A DNA stretch of 64,000 bases from Spongilla lacustris (GCA_949361645.1 OX442437.1:4923668-4987667), one strand, 5' to 3'; positions 1 through 14,700 are shown, numbered from the stretch's first letter. Made by a program: numbers and translations. The notes: generated from the letters alone by a model not told the origin.

Positions 1-2929
1 ATATATTTGAATGAAAACAATATACCTTCCCCTGAGCAGCAGTGCTTATGGCCATGTCAAGAACAAAGCTTTGTAGCAACTACTATGGGGTTAGTTCCAA
101 GAATGCTCTAGATCTGTCATGGGAGAGACATGAGTTATGGGGTTACCAGTGCAGCCTGAATGAACATGCAGCACCTGATTTGCTCTGGTCAGTCTGGTGG
201 GGACCACCAGTGGACACGCATTTGTGAAGGATATTCCCGTTAATAAAGTAGCAACCATACATTGAACAGAACTCACTTATAAATGGTCCTACCAGCGCTA
301 GCAGGCCATCGGCCAGCTTGCATAGCGTACTGAGGGGGGGGGGGGGGGGGGGGGAGGGTGCAAATAACATTGTAACTCGCAAGAACCATAGATATTTGTA
401 TCAAATATCTATGCAAGAACACACGTATAGGATATACCGTTCCCTTGCGCGTGAATAAACTTGGACATATTGCACCCAAATGGTATACTCCTATACCTCA
501 TATGATTTCTTTTCCTTTGGCTTTGCCTGATATTGAGCTTGTTTGGAGGCTAAAATCAGTTCTCGATTTTGATCGTAGTAGGCTTTGTAGCGCTACCTGT
601 CGCAAGCCTTCTTTGTTTCATGCGCTTCTTGAATACTGTCTCGCTCCTCACATTCATCTTGCGACTCGTCTACACAACTTTCGTCGATTGCATTTTGAAG
701 AAAATAAATTTAACCAGACACGTCAAGCTTTTGGGAGAACGTGTTCAACCATAAGCAAGGGTTTACTAGTAGTACATGTACACGTTCCAGCCACGATCCC
801 CACTTTTATGTCTTCCGATAAAATCTGTTGTGGGCTATTACTAACAAAACTGTTTGAAATTTGTGTCAAGCATAACTCCCCTTACGAAAATAATAAAACA
901 AATCTAACTCGGCAGTAAGTTCCTAACCTATTAGTTCTAGTGCTTCCGCATAGCCGCTAACATTACGCTTCAATCGCGAGGAAGATACAATGCAATAAAC
1001 CTCTTACCCGAGCGAATCTTATCTTATCAGATCCGGAAAAAAAGGAGAAACTTTTTTTTAGGTTCGAGTGTGGGAACGAGAGAGCGTTATCTCTGTTGTC
1101 CGAGCTTTCTAAGCGTCGGCAGTTTTACTGCATTGTAGGTACTGGACGGCTGTATCCAAATACGCTCGCTAAAGTCCAACTCATTCTACGGTACATCGGC
1201 AATAGTGGAATTGGGTATTTTGCTAATCGTATTCATCACACTTCAAATCCTACATAGGACCTACTAACGTAGGTCCTGATAATTAAACTGAAGATTTACT
1301 GCATGCATAATTAATATTGTATCAGAAGTGGACTTTATTCTGATTTCTTTGCAGAGATCGAGAATGATGCAATGTCCCCAACCTTCAGAAATCCTGAAAG
1401 TATAGCATGTGCATTTGTTTTCATTTTCTCAGGGCTTAAAATTTGTAGTAATGATATAGATGTAGGGCCACTATGCACCGAAACTATTCAAAGTGTATCA
1501 ACAGGAGGGGTTCATTTTTCATTCATTTTTATGGAACTCTTTTTTTTTCTAATAAATAATGTTGTGTATCAATTATAGTGCGCACTTGTGTAAGCATAAT
1601 AAGAGAGTTGCTCTATTGTATCTTTAGCAAGTGTGTGATTTCATCCTATGCAGTAGCATCTCTAAACTCTTATATAATATATTCAGTCAGTATGTATATA
1701 TAATATAATTATATATTTTTACCTTAGAGCTGGGCTAAGCGATGTGACCACCTTATTTGCTTTACATTGTACTGGAGTATTAGATACTGTCTTTGATGCA
1801 CATTTTAATTGATTTAGTGTTTACAGGGGAACATCAGTTCAGCCCGTGAGATGATGCCGGAATTCATCACTAAAATTTTTCATATGCGAATCACATGGGA
1901 GAAGTCTTACTGAGAAACAGTTGGTTTTGTCGGAACCATGCAGGCTATCTCAACATGCTGACATTTTAGCATGTTTTTCAGTCCTATTTATTCTCACTGT
2001 TCATTTCTTTCTTCATTGTAATGATATTGCCATAGTCAGTATGTATAACATTTCGTTGATAAAAGGTTTACCTCTCTGAGCAGGTAAAGAGACCGTCAAC
2101 TGATCATGAAAAAAAAAAAAAAAAAAAAGTGAATCGGTGTTTATTTTTGGGACTTGAAATTTAGCCTCGGAGTATCAGTGATGAACCATTTGCATGAAAG
2201 AGGATAAACTTCATGTCCAAGGATGGATTCGACATAAATAGGAAGGTTGGTAGCGAGTACTGAAAGGCGTTAGAGTCTGCATGGGGGAATGAGATACTAG
2301 GGCTGCCGCTGCGGGTTTTCGTCTTGTGCAAGACGTTTACAGTGTACATAATATGGTACGTACATGTACATGTACATGTATAGTTATAAATAATATTCAT
2401 AGCTGAATCGTATGCATTGTCTAGATGTACATTCGTTGTACACGCGAAAATTGGTCGGTCCGGGCAAAATTTGGTCCGGGCGGACCAGCCAAAATTGGTG
2501 TGGGTGCCAAAAGTGGTCAGGGTTTTATTAAGTTGCATGAAACCACTTCTTGTCCTGTGAAGTTTTATATATGCATGGTGTGTTACGAACTATGATCCGA
2601 GGCAATAAGTGTGTACAGCATGCAGTAAATATATGCGCGTACGTACGTATACATGTATATAGAGCAAAGGGACCGAATGTGGAACGCACCCCTATTAAGG
2701 AACACTAAATCTCATTAAAAATTCAATCAAATTATGGGTTTGCAATGTGGCAAATCAATGAATCTGATTGACCCACTAGTTGCTGGATAAAAATCCTCCA
2801 TGAGCATTTGGCAAGCTAGGAGTACAGCATTGTGCTCCTTTGCGACCTCCTGATTTCATTATAGCATTCATGCGCTCTAATGCAGCGTTTTCTTCTAGAG
2901 ATGCTTTTCTTTTTCTGCGTCGCTCTTCT
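1..2929. other. Region without a supportable gene
   Basis: No coding region here shows a recognisable domain or a convincing splice structure. A 157-codon open frame at 445-918 (plus) resembles nothing I know and has ordinary AT-rich composition. Landmarks are a G21 tract at 334-354, an A-rich run near 2110-2129, a TA-rich stretch at 1680-1720, and a segment at about 1035-1245 that recurs in diverged form at three other places in the window. The last 100 bases (about 2830-2937, minus strand) look like the downstream half of a reading frame cut by the transposons that follow. Confidence 0.6.
1035..1245. repeat. Dispersed repeat copy 1
   Basis: The segment contains GGTTCGAGTGTGGGAACGAG followed by CTTTCTAAGCGTCGGCAGTTTTACTG shortened here to its core AAGCGTCGGCAGTTTTACT. 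Related copies with the same order of landmarks lie at about 16985-17195, 23038-23200 and 39943-40075. The function is unknown; it behaves like an old interspersed element. The boundaries are approximate. Confidence 0.5.
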
Positions 2930-2937
2930 TTCTCAGC

Positions 2938-3867
2938 TAGGGTCAACTATCGATAAGGTTTTGAGCTTATCGGTAATTATCAGTAAGTAAACACCTATTA
3001 TCGAATATTTACTGAAATTACTCTACGCCTATCCATAAAAAAACTTACCGATAAGCTTTCTTACTGAACGGTAATGATTACCGCTAAGGTAATAAGCGTG
3101 TCCAAAGGGTATCTGTTGGCATCTTACATGTAGTATCATTTGGCATCCGTGGATTCAGTAGGTTGTGGCCTTCCATATTAGTTCATTGCATGCATTCCTT
3201 CAAAGCCTGCAAGGTTATTGATGGGTTCCCAAGTGTTGTGTGCGGACTATTAACGGTCCTTGGTCCAACCTACCCCGGCATTTAATTTCGTACTTTGGTT
3301 GGCCTTCGATGGCCAATAATCTCCTTCGGAATAACCTGATATTTTGCAAGGAAACTGCAATGGCAACTTGCATTATCATATGGACCCTAGGTTTTTGTGA
3401 CGACGAAGCGTTTTAGCCTATGGTGTTTCTTATCTAGTAGGTTTATTTTTATACATGTAAGTTAAAAACGTCAAGTCTCCCCACTCTCTGTAGTTGTTAA
3501 TTGTACAACAGCACCAGCGGACCGTATATTGATTTATATCGGTTACGTGTGTCCGCAAACGCACAGTTCGTTGCTCTGACGTCACAGTGCTACTGCACAT
3601 GTACATGTAGTGCGAAAAATCCCTCTAGTAATTATTCATAACACTAATTCGGTTAATTTTGCCCACATATTGTCGTGAATAATTATTTGGAAGGCCAGTA
3701 CAAGAAATATAAAAAATCAATAAGAAAGCCGAGTGTTTACCGATAATATTCGGTTAGAAGTTATCTCTTACTGAAAGGTAATGATAAGAAAAGTGTCTTA
3801 CCGGTTGCTTAACGGTATCGGATAACCGGTAAGCGGTAAGGACAAACCTTATCGATAGTTGACCCTA
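2938..3867. mobile_element. Non-autonomous hAT-type element (MITE)
   Basis: The ends are inverted repeats: the left end reads TAGGGTCAACTATCGATAAG and the right end is its reverse complement. The 8-bp TTCTCAGC precedes the left end (2930-2937). The matching copy on the right is at 7006-7013, displaced by a later insertion that sits exactly at the right end. An 8-bp duplication and a TA-G-G terminus are usual for hAT elements. The interior has no transposase frame but many short TTACCG/CGGTAA and TTATCGGTAA motifs in both orientations near both ends, which could be subterminal transposase sites (inference). Confidence 0.7.
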
Positions 3868-3868
3868 T

Positions 3869-3968
3869 AGACCAGTTGCGGCGCGAAACCATTATCGTAT
3901 GAATATAGTTACCGTTGCCCAGATTTATTATGAATATCATTGGTCGCCATTTTGGTGGGCAAATTTTT
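3869..3968 (+). repeat. Left terminal inverted repeat of the ISL2EU-like element
   Basis: It begins AGACCAGTTGCGGCGCGAAA and ends GGGCAAATTTTT. It is the exact reverse complement of 6905-7004 by eye. It lies 45 bp upstream of the accessory gene's start codon, so the promoter for that gene probably lies in or next to the repeat. Confidence 0.9.
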
Positions 3969-4013
3969 GAGTAGCAGAGTGGGTTTCGACAGAAAATAGC
4001 ATCGTGGGAAGAA

Positions 4014-4965
4014 ATGAGCTACAGTGATTCGCTAAAGGGACCCGAAAAAGAGCGATATGAGCGAAAGCTACAGTGTCTCTATGGTGTCACGGGTCGGAGC
4101 AGCAAGGAGGAGTGCGTAGAAGTTCTTGACCCATACAATATCAGTGTTGAGTTATGGATCGATGATGTGTCACGCTGGCCTCCAATAGAGTTTCCTCACG
4201 TTTATACGTATTTGATAGACACTCCTGGAGAATTCACCAGAGAGAAGCTGAAGGCTTTTAAAAGCCTGCAGGCATACAACTATTACATAAGGTGAAGAGT
4301 ATACTAAAAATATGTTACGTTTTCACTACTTGAATTTCAGTGGTTGGGTTCGAACAGTCTATTATCGTGACATTGGTAATGAAAATTGTATCCTCATGGC
4401 AAAAGTAACACCATCACAGCGGATAAACGACAAGCCACATGAGGCCTGGATTGGAGTGAACAAGAAAACAGGCACCATCATTACTGGACATTGTTCCTGC
4501 ATGGCAGGGTAAGTGCTATGTGTTATGTGTACAGCTGGATGCACAAGGTTTACATTACAGACTTGGTGAGGTTTGTTCACACGTAGCTGCCATACTTTTT
4601 AAGGCAGAAGCTTGCATCAGGCTTGGAATTGCATCAGAAACATGCACATCACAACCATGCTTGTGGAACCAGGCATATTCTAAGAAGGTAACTGAGTTGC
4701 ATAGTAAATTGTATTAGCTTACAATACATTTTCTTTTTGTAGGTTGAAGCATGTCCTGTTTCTGACATCAGTTTGAGCCGCCCTAGGCTCAGAGACGCCA
4801 GGATGAATGCTTCACCCTCCAACCCACTAAACCCTTGCTCCTTGAGACATGGTTGCATGTGATGGTCCAGATTGCCCATATCAATGGTTTCATTTTCAGT
4901 GTGTTGGGCTCAGTAAAGAACCTCCTGGTGAATGGTATTGTGGTGATTGCAAGCATACTAATTGA
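4014..4965 (+). pseudogene. SWIM zinc-finger / PHD accessory protein of the transposon, internally deleted
   Basis: Four exons fit good splice sites: 4014-4291, 4341-4508, 4561-4687 and 4743-4965. Exons 2 and 3 join to give HCSCMAGLGEVCSHVAA, a clear SWIM zinc finger (CxC...CxH). The last exon starts VEACPVSDISLSRP, then loses frame near 4848. After that, a different frame reads MVACDGPDCPYQWFHF and ends EWYCGDC...TN-stop at 4965, the C-terminal half of a PHD finger. In related transposon proteins a YqaJ-type nuclease normally lies between SWIM and PHD. Here that whole stretch is absent, so an internal deletion joined the two ends. What remains could bind zinc and DNA or chromatin but not cut DNA. 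Confidence 0.7.
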
Positions 4966-5045
4966 TATAACTCCATTTGCAATTATAGTATGAGTTTCAT
5001 GAACAAGTCAAATTTATTTTGATGTAACAATGACATGCTAACTTA

Positions 5046-6869
5046 TTAAACAATTGTTTGGGAAAGATTAGTTAAAGCAGCAGTTACCAAGAGTATTTTG
5101 TCAATGGTAGTAACACCTACACATGCATCAGATGGTCTCTTTATCAAAGTTATTGATAGCGTATGTTGAAGAATCTTGTACTTCTTCCGTAATTGCCCAA
5201 TTATTCGCTCCACATGGATCCGAACATGTGCCAGTCTCCTAGATGTCTCAACTTCGGCTCTTGAAAGTTGACTCTTTCCCTTGGTGAAAGCAGGGATTTC
5301 TAGTTTTGCTCCACGTACTGCCAGATCATCATGAATATTAAATCCACGGTCTGCAAGAACCACATCACCAAACTCAATGTTGTCCAGAAACCCACATCTC
5401 TGTGTGATCACCTTGTCAGACACACGCCCAGTCCATGCTTTTGAAATGAAGGTGATAACTCCTGTAGGTGCAATAGCAATAAATACCTTTAGTGTGTTAT
5501 GTGTCTTGTAATTTGAATAAGTAGCAGCTCTTGCACCAAATTATAGAGGTCGCTCAGTAAATATCTCAAAGCAGTCAATAATACATTTAACATTTTTGAA
5601 ATTCTTCTGAAATGCTTCTGGCATATTGTTTCTCAGTGTATCCGTGTCTGGCCATGTAACAAGTGGCTGAAGATTTTGATACATTGTATCAAGCCATGAA
5701 TGGAATATGCGTGATACAGTGGACCTGCTGTCCAATTGAAATCTACTTGCAAGATCATCCATTGGTGTATGTAATCGGAGATAGACCAATGAAGCAAAAA
5801 AGTAGTCAATGTCTGGGATACCATTGTGATAAGGCTTTAGAAGATTGTACAATGTTAGAAAAAGGTCATATGTTGGTAAACCAGTATAGAAACATGTTTT
5901 ATTGTCATCATTAAGAATGGTATTTGCTCCGAATGTTAACCCTTGAAGGGCAGAAATGGACTTGCTAAGAGATACTAAGAGGTGCTGGTTTTGGACAATG
6001 AGTGATGAATGAGTGATAGATGCCTGAGTGATACTAATGCTTAGCTGAGTATTCTGTGCATGTAACTCATTGGTCTGTGTTTTTAAGTGCTTATTCTCGA
6101 AATCCAAGTACGAATTTTGTACCTTAAGCTCTCTTATCTGTTCCAATAACTCCCTGTTCAGCGTTTGTAAACCTTCACATTTTTCTTCAAGCTGAGATAT
6201 AGCATTCATGGTCACACCTCTTCTGCTCTCACCACTATTCTCGTCAGTCACATGTACCACTTGTCTGCTCTCATTACTGTCCTCAGAAGTGTCCTCTCTT
6301 CTGCTATCATCACTACTCTCTGCCACAATCTCTCTAACCTCTCTTCTGCTCTCATCACTATTCTCGGCAGCTACACGTACCACTTGTCTGGTCTCATTAC
6401 TGTTTTCAGAAGTAGCCTCCTCACTAATCCCAGTAGTTAAATCTCTTCTGCCACCTTCCTGTTCAATCCTGGCCTGTTTAGTTACGAGAAGTGTTTCTGC
6501 ATTTTCAGAATGTTTCCTACGGCGATTAGCAAGTCTTGAATGCCGATCCAAATTGCTTGAAGTAGTAGACATTTGCCCACGAAAGAGACAAATGGAAGGG
6601 GCATAGTCGGGATGGGAAGCATCGTTTAATGGTTGCCCTGAAGCAAAGAGACCTTTGAAACAAATTGTGCCATTGCTTAATATAATCTTACCAGTAACAA
6701 AGTGGTCGCTACAAACGCGACTATATTCCGATGGAGACCAATTTTTTCGGTTTAGAGCCGCAACCCATATATGTCTTCTGTCCTTTTCGGCCGGAAAACG
6801 ATAGAATTTCTTTTTTCCCCCCTTGCTGTAGCGATTCTTGCAATCTACTACAGCACACGCATGTGGCAT
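5046..6869 (-). pseudogene. THAP-domain DDE_Tnp_4 transposase with one nonsense codon
   Basis: The frame opens at 6869 with MPHACAVVDCKNRY, a THAP zinc finger (CxxxxC, then W and CSDHF; about residues 1-85). A charged repeat region follows (residues ~150-220), then a leucine/glutamine coiled coil (~220-300). The DDE_4 domain has its first aspartate in IIDCFE, the second in VLADRGF and a glutamate in HVERIIGQLR. A TAA at 5541-5543 interrupts the frame shortly after the first catalytic aspartate. The frame then continues cleanly to a stop at 5046, 607 codons in all including the TAA. The change looks like a single C-to-T. The enzyme would recognise the TIRs and excise the element. Truncated as it stands, it keeps THAP and coiled coil and could act as a DNA-binding competitor. 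Confidence 0.85.
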
Positions 6870-6904
6870 GGTTCAAACTTCCAGCAGAGCGCACTAACAA
6901 CCCT

Positions 6905-7004
6905 AAAAATTTGCCCACCAAAATGGCGACCAATGATATTCATAATAAATCTGGGCAACGGTAACTATATTCATACGATAATGGTTTCGCGCCGCAACTG
7001 GTCT
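6905..7004 (-). repeat. Right terminal inverted repeat of the ISL2EU-like element
   Basis: This is the reverse complement of 3869-3968 over 100 bp. The THAP transposase start codon (6869-6867) lies 35 bp inside it. Because both genes read inward, one repeated sequence probably supplies both promoters. Confidence 0.9.
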
Positions 7005-7005
7005 A

Positions 7006-7403
7006 TTCTCAGCTATCTGATTCTCTCCCCTCTTCATATCCTCAGCAGCCTTAAATTCATCGATCCATTGGGCTGAAGTCGTGCACTGAGCAGAACCTTT
7101 CAAATTGAATACTTGTAGTAGGGATAGCGTTGTCCTGTGGATCTAAGCTTTCTCCATCTGAATTATCAGTGGTACTTTCTGAACTTTGAGGAGAGGTCCA
7201 TTCAGCATGTTGCACCTGCTCAGGACGTACTGCACATGCAGCCCCATCGATGGAGTGGTATTGAATTGGCGATTTCAGGCGTCTTCTTCTGTTGTCATTG
7301 CAGCAGCCTCGATATCAACCTGCCTCTTCACCTCTTGTGCCACACCATCCTCAATAAAGCTTACAATGGTCACGAATGGTGATTTTATCAGAAAGTGCTG
7401 CCC
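7006..7403 (-). pseudogene. Upstream half of an unrecognised frame split by the nested transposons
   Basis: On the minus strand, about 7100 down to 7006 reads an open frame containing AQWIDEFKAAEDMKRGENQI. If the transposons between 2938 and 7005 are skipped, the frame continues at 2937 into KEERRRKRKASLEENAALER. It is highly charged and resembles the C-terminal tail of many transposase or DNA-binding proteins. Upstream of 7100 the frame is broken by stops. I do not recognise the family. The interest is that its continuity supports the nested-insertion history. Confidence 0.4.
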
Positions 7404-9936
<2,533 letters not shown>

Positions 9937-11703
9937 TCAACATTTAAGGATTGCTCCATCTGGGCCTTTTACAGGAGGATTTGTGCATTGACTGTCGCTC
10001 TTAAAGAGAGGCATTCCTCCAGGTGTATCCTTCTTCAACAGTGACAGTGAAAAAAAATTTCTTTTAGCCTTCTTTGGCATCGCTTCTTTCACTTCCACTG
10101 CAATTGTAATCTTCGGTTCAGGAACAGCAGAGCTATTATCAAGTGCTACTTCAGCAGCCAACTTTTCTTCAATTGCCGTTGACTTTTCGGACTCGCTGAA
10201 TGACTTCTCTTCCAAGGAAAGTGATTTCTCTTGATTAGAGTAAGCAGTTCGTGAGAGTGTAGTCTGACCACCACTTTGCATCGTGCCACCCCCACCCATG
10301 CTCATGGTGACAGTGTGTGACTTGCTGCTGAGACCAAGCCATGATCGCCACACCTTTTTGGCATCTTTGCTCCGCACTCCATGAAAGAGAAGAAGGAGAA
10401 GCCCCTGACAGCTCACAAACAAACTGAATAGAAATTGGAATGCGCATGCCAGGGCACTTATGCTGTGGCTGCTTGCCGCGAGACCAAACCCCCACCCAAG
10501 TCCCAAAACCAGGGCTAAACCTGCTGCAATTAGAACATTGCGTAGTGTGTAGTTTGTGCCTCCAGTGGCATTAGGCTTTTTTACAGATGTTGATCTAGCC
10601 GAGTGTTTGTAAAGGGAAACCATTATAATGACAAACACAATCCAGTTGAAGACGTAGATGGCAAGGAAGGGCAAAATAAATCCAAGGTAGAATGGCAGAC
10701 CACTAGCACGACAGCTGCATGAAAGTAGAAACATCGTATTTCTATGTAAAAACAAAACAACTACATGCACAAGTATCTGCATCCCATCAATTTATAAAGC
10801 ATAATTATATATGTGTATTAAAGCATTCAACTTACTAATTTGGATTGTAGTAATAATGGTAGCCTGCTCCAGCACATATGATCACAATACCAAGAGGCAC
10901 CACTGGAAGGAAGAATGTTGCACATTGAGATTTACTTGGCTATGCCATGCCTGCCTTTATCAGTGAAAATAAAATGCTACTTTTTACTACTATTACACAT
11001 ACATATAATAGAATCTACACACAGACACACAACAAATCAATAAGATGGGGGCATTAACCTTTAAAACTAGTTCAGCAGGCACAGTTGGAAACCCATCCCT
11101 ACTGAACTGAACCCTGGTACATGACATAGGAATTCAGTCTTACTTTTGAATTGAATAACTGTGCATCTAATCTATGTATACTATTTGGTACATAACTTAC
11201 ACCATGATACTAATCCTGCTTTAAGCGGGAACCAAGTCACTTTGCTTCCCAGGACCTTCACTAGCTTCATGTACAGAAACACTGCTTCAGCTGCAGTCCA
11301 CATGAAATACACCAACATGAAGTAGTGGACCAAAGCTGCACTGATTCCACACAAAGCTGGAACAGAGGTTATATAAGCAGCCATCAAGAACACTATGTAC
11401 AGGCACAGCAGTGCACTAGACATATTGATTAGCACTTGGCCATGTTCAGATCTGCGCAGTGGTCTGGGAAGAGGAAACATACTTCAAATGACTTTACTCA
11501 CATTTAAAAAATACATATGCACATGTATGAGCAGGAATAAACACATTTGTACTAAATCCAACACAACCAATTATACATATTAGCACTCACTTTGATAATA
11601 AGTATGTAATAATAAAGAATAGCAAAGAGACAATAGAGACCATGGTCCCGATAATTGTGAGTATGTCAGCTGCAGGACAGTTGACACCTCCAGGGTTCAG
11701 ATC
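9937..11703 (-). CDS. Receptor seven-transmembrane region and cytoplasmic tail
   Basis: Exons 11591-11703, 11201-11463, 10836-10902 and 9937-10714. TM1 is in [21 protein letters not shown]2 follows [21 protein letters not shown]3 holds [19 protein letters not shown], very like the class B2 H-x-F-x-x-x-x-F-x-W-x-x-x-E-x-x-x-L-Y pattern. TM4 is [17 protein letters not shown], extracellular loop 2 is NPNYC, TM5 is [22 protein letters not shown]6 has [14 protein letters not shown] and TM7 is [20 protein letters not shown]. The TM3 cysteine partner is in PALCG. The tail of about 145 residues is rich in Ser, Glu and Lys ([15 protein letters not shown]) and ends AILKC. No PDZ ligand is evident. Stop at 9937-9939. 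Confidence 0.9.
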
Positions 11704-14700
11704 CTGTGTAATTGACACTCAAAAAGGTTTTTGCATCAACATTTTTTAACTCACCAAGAGCATTCCAAAATTGCCCTGATAAATTGTTGTCGTACGTGCG
11801 TTTACTTTATATCCTAATTCAGTTTCGGTAATGAATACATTGTTTACTGCACTTATTACTCTGCAGCCTTCAGTTGACCACATTCCGACCTGATATGAAC
11901 TATTAATGTAGCTCATGGTCCACTGTGCTGGTTCAGCATTTTTAGCATCCTATAAAAAATTGCATCCACACATTGTTCCATCATAACACCTCCCAGGCCC
12001 TTTACCTTCACAACTTGAAATGAGAACTGAAGTTTCTCAGCTAAACCTACTGCATTACCCCCAACACTGATCACAATAGACCCAAGTTTGAGACCTTTCT
12101 GCTCCTGCTCTGGAGACTGAAAAAGTGTATTTTTTAGAAATGTGTAGAAGGTCAATCTGTAGACAGATGATCCAGTATTGCTGCACCCATCGGAGTATGG
12201 AGGCAGAAGGTGCACAGAGGCTGTGGTGTTTGCTGTACTATTTGAACCAATAGCACTTATGTCTATTGTAGTATTTCCTGCTACTGCCATATCAACTGAA
12301 CCCAAATTGACACTGAAGCTCTTTCCAGTAAAGCATCCACTTGAAACACTTAAATCTTCCAACTGAGCAGCAAAGGTCTTCCCTGTAAACACAGTGGTTT
12401 CATTAACGACAGCATTATTGGAGTAATAGTTCAGGATGTCCAAAAGCCTGCACAATGAATCAGACAAGGTCAATCATCAAGTGCATCTTTATATACAATA
12501 CCAATTTATAGTGCCAAATTATATGGGAAGTAATTTAACATTTATAATGGATAGTTAGCTGCTTCCTATAAAATACCTTTCTGCACCTTGGGTTTGATAC
12601 ACTGCATCAGAACTGGTACTTAATAAGTCATCAATACCTGTTAGAAGCTTTTTAGCCACCTTCATGGACATGTTTTTAAAAGGTGAATGCATTATTTCTT
12701 GCTCTGTAGGTACAAACCTCAGTGTTATTAAGGGCCTCATCCTTTAGCCTGTCCAATTCATCTACAGCACATGTTACATAGTCAGTGGCACATGTAATTA
12801 CAACAGGTTCCCACTGCCCTCCAGTGGAATAGGTGCCTCCACAGTGACGTTGGACACATGGGGACAGTGTGTATGTGGTACCAATATCAGAGTCAGGCCA
12901 CACATATTGGTTGGCACAGAGGCTGATGAGAGAACAGCCATCTGTTAGGTGTATTAGAACACATAAATGAGAGCTAGGATGATTGCCAATTCATCTTACC
13001 GAATCTTTGGAAACTATAGACCTTGGTTTGTACAGTGGTCAGAGCCATTGACAGAAGGTTGTATAGTTCAGTGATGAAAGTGTTGTAAGAAAAGGAATAA
13101 TTTCCAGCCAATGTAATGAGAGCATTTATGGTTGAACCTGAGTAACTATTAAGGAAAGACTGTTAATGAACGTGAGATATGAAATCTGTAACTTTCATTT
13201 TTGTTTATCAAAAGTATACCATTTCACATGGAACAATCCACTACTCAGAACCATTGTTACATAGCATATTTTTTATGTAAGATACTTTATATATAGTCAA
13301 CAGAATGTTAAGCAAACTGGATGTCATATTAGAGCTAACATTGCACTACTACTGTTTTGCACGACGTGCAGTTTTCATGCCTACCTTATTTCAGCAAGAA
13401 TTATATTTAAACTGCTATTCAGAACTGATCTTTCGATAAGGTATGCATTAAGCTGGGAAATTAAAAATAAACTTGGAATCATTGATTTAAGTAATATTAC
13501 CTTGGAAGCAATATCAGATGTTGCTGATATATTTAGCTCAAGAATTGCAGAATATTGATAGACTCCTATTGAAACAGACATACCATGACATAACAAAATT
13601 CTATAGTACAGGTTTAAACCTTGTATTGAAACTCTCGCTTCACTGGAGGATGCATATCCATACTCATTGACAGCTGTACACCTATAAAAACCTCTATCAG
13701 ACAGTGTTAGTTCAGGGATTACCAGTTTTGGTCCACTCGAAACAACCACATTGTCCTTATACCATGTGATCTGTGAACCAGGACATCCTGTCACCTGACA
13801 TACTAGAGTCACTGGAGAATTCATGGAAGCAGATACACTTTGAGGCTGTGTGGTGATGTTGGGTGCCATCTCACACTGTGCGGCAGCTATAGGAGGTAAG
13901 CAGGTAGGATATGACATTTTAAATAGTTGCAACCTGTTGCTTTAAGTTCACATTCATTTTTACCTTTTGGGACATTTTGTCACAACCACACCCCCTTGTA
14001 GGACTAAAATTGCCCCTCTTTGATAACTGCATGTTGATACATTTAGTTTGTGACTTATATGTAAATACCTTAATATATATACACACTTATAGTTAAAAGT
14101 ACATCCAAAATACTAAAACTAAAGAAGTACTTGGTGCAGCAAAGTGTATTTTTTATTATATAATTACAATGCCTGCTTTTTGTGATGGTTTTGGCTCCCA
14201 GTCTAGTATGGAACATGCCCTTGACTGTAGAATAGGAGGTCTAGTTATCCAGCGGCACAATAAAAAAAAAAGATGCTATAGGAGACCTGGCATACAAAGA
14301 AGTCATTCAAGAGCCAGTTGTAAGAGAACCTGAGTTATTTATGGAAGTCATTTATGTGTAGCATTAAGATCTGACTTGTGGCTAAGAAATAGTTTCTTTA
14401 TAAAGGTAATCATAATGGAGTAGCCACATAGAGATAGTTTGTGGTAGGGCAACAGGTAATGGTGTGAAATTTTAGGGAAGGACCAAAATGGGTGCCAGCA
14501 ATAGTGAGGCAGTAGAACGGGCCTGTGTCATATGTTGTACACATTTTGCCTACAAAATTTCATGGAGACGGCATGTGGGTCAGTTGCATGGTTACCCACA
14601 CAGGCATAAAAACAGCTGCAACTACTACAGCAGATAATTCCAGTGCATCATCAGAGATACCAGTGGTTGATGCAGCAGTAGAGGAAGAGAGAGTCAATGA

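Larger units (their letters stand above)
3869..7004. mobile_element. ISL2EU-like (PIF/Harbinger-group) DNA transposon
   Basis: The element is bounded by 100-bp TIRs that match at every position I compared. It is flanked by the dinucleotide AT on both sides (3867-3868 and 7005-7006), the 2-bp target duplication expected for the ISL2EU group. It carries two convergent genes, each starting just inside a TIR: a SWIM/PHD accessory gene on plus and a THAP-DDE_4 transposase on minus. From general knowledge, ISL2EU elements pair a THAP-containing DDE transposase with a protein bearing a YqaJ-type nuclease; here that nuclease domain is missing. It inserted into the right-hand end of the hAT-type MITE. 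Perfect TIRs with decayed genes suggest mobilisation in trans or recent insertion. Confidence 0.85.

Noticed and set aside
445..918. 157-codon plus-strand frame
   Set aside because: No domain, no splice context and no codon bias that I can see; left as unsupported.
6208..6606. 132-codon plus-strand frame rich in Ser and Leu
   Set aside because: It is antisense to the charged repeat region of the THAP transposase.
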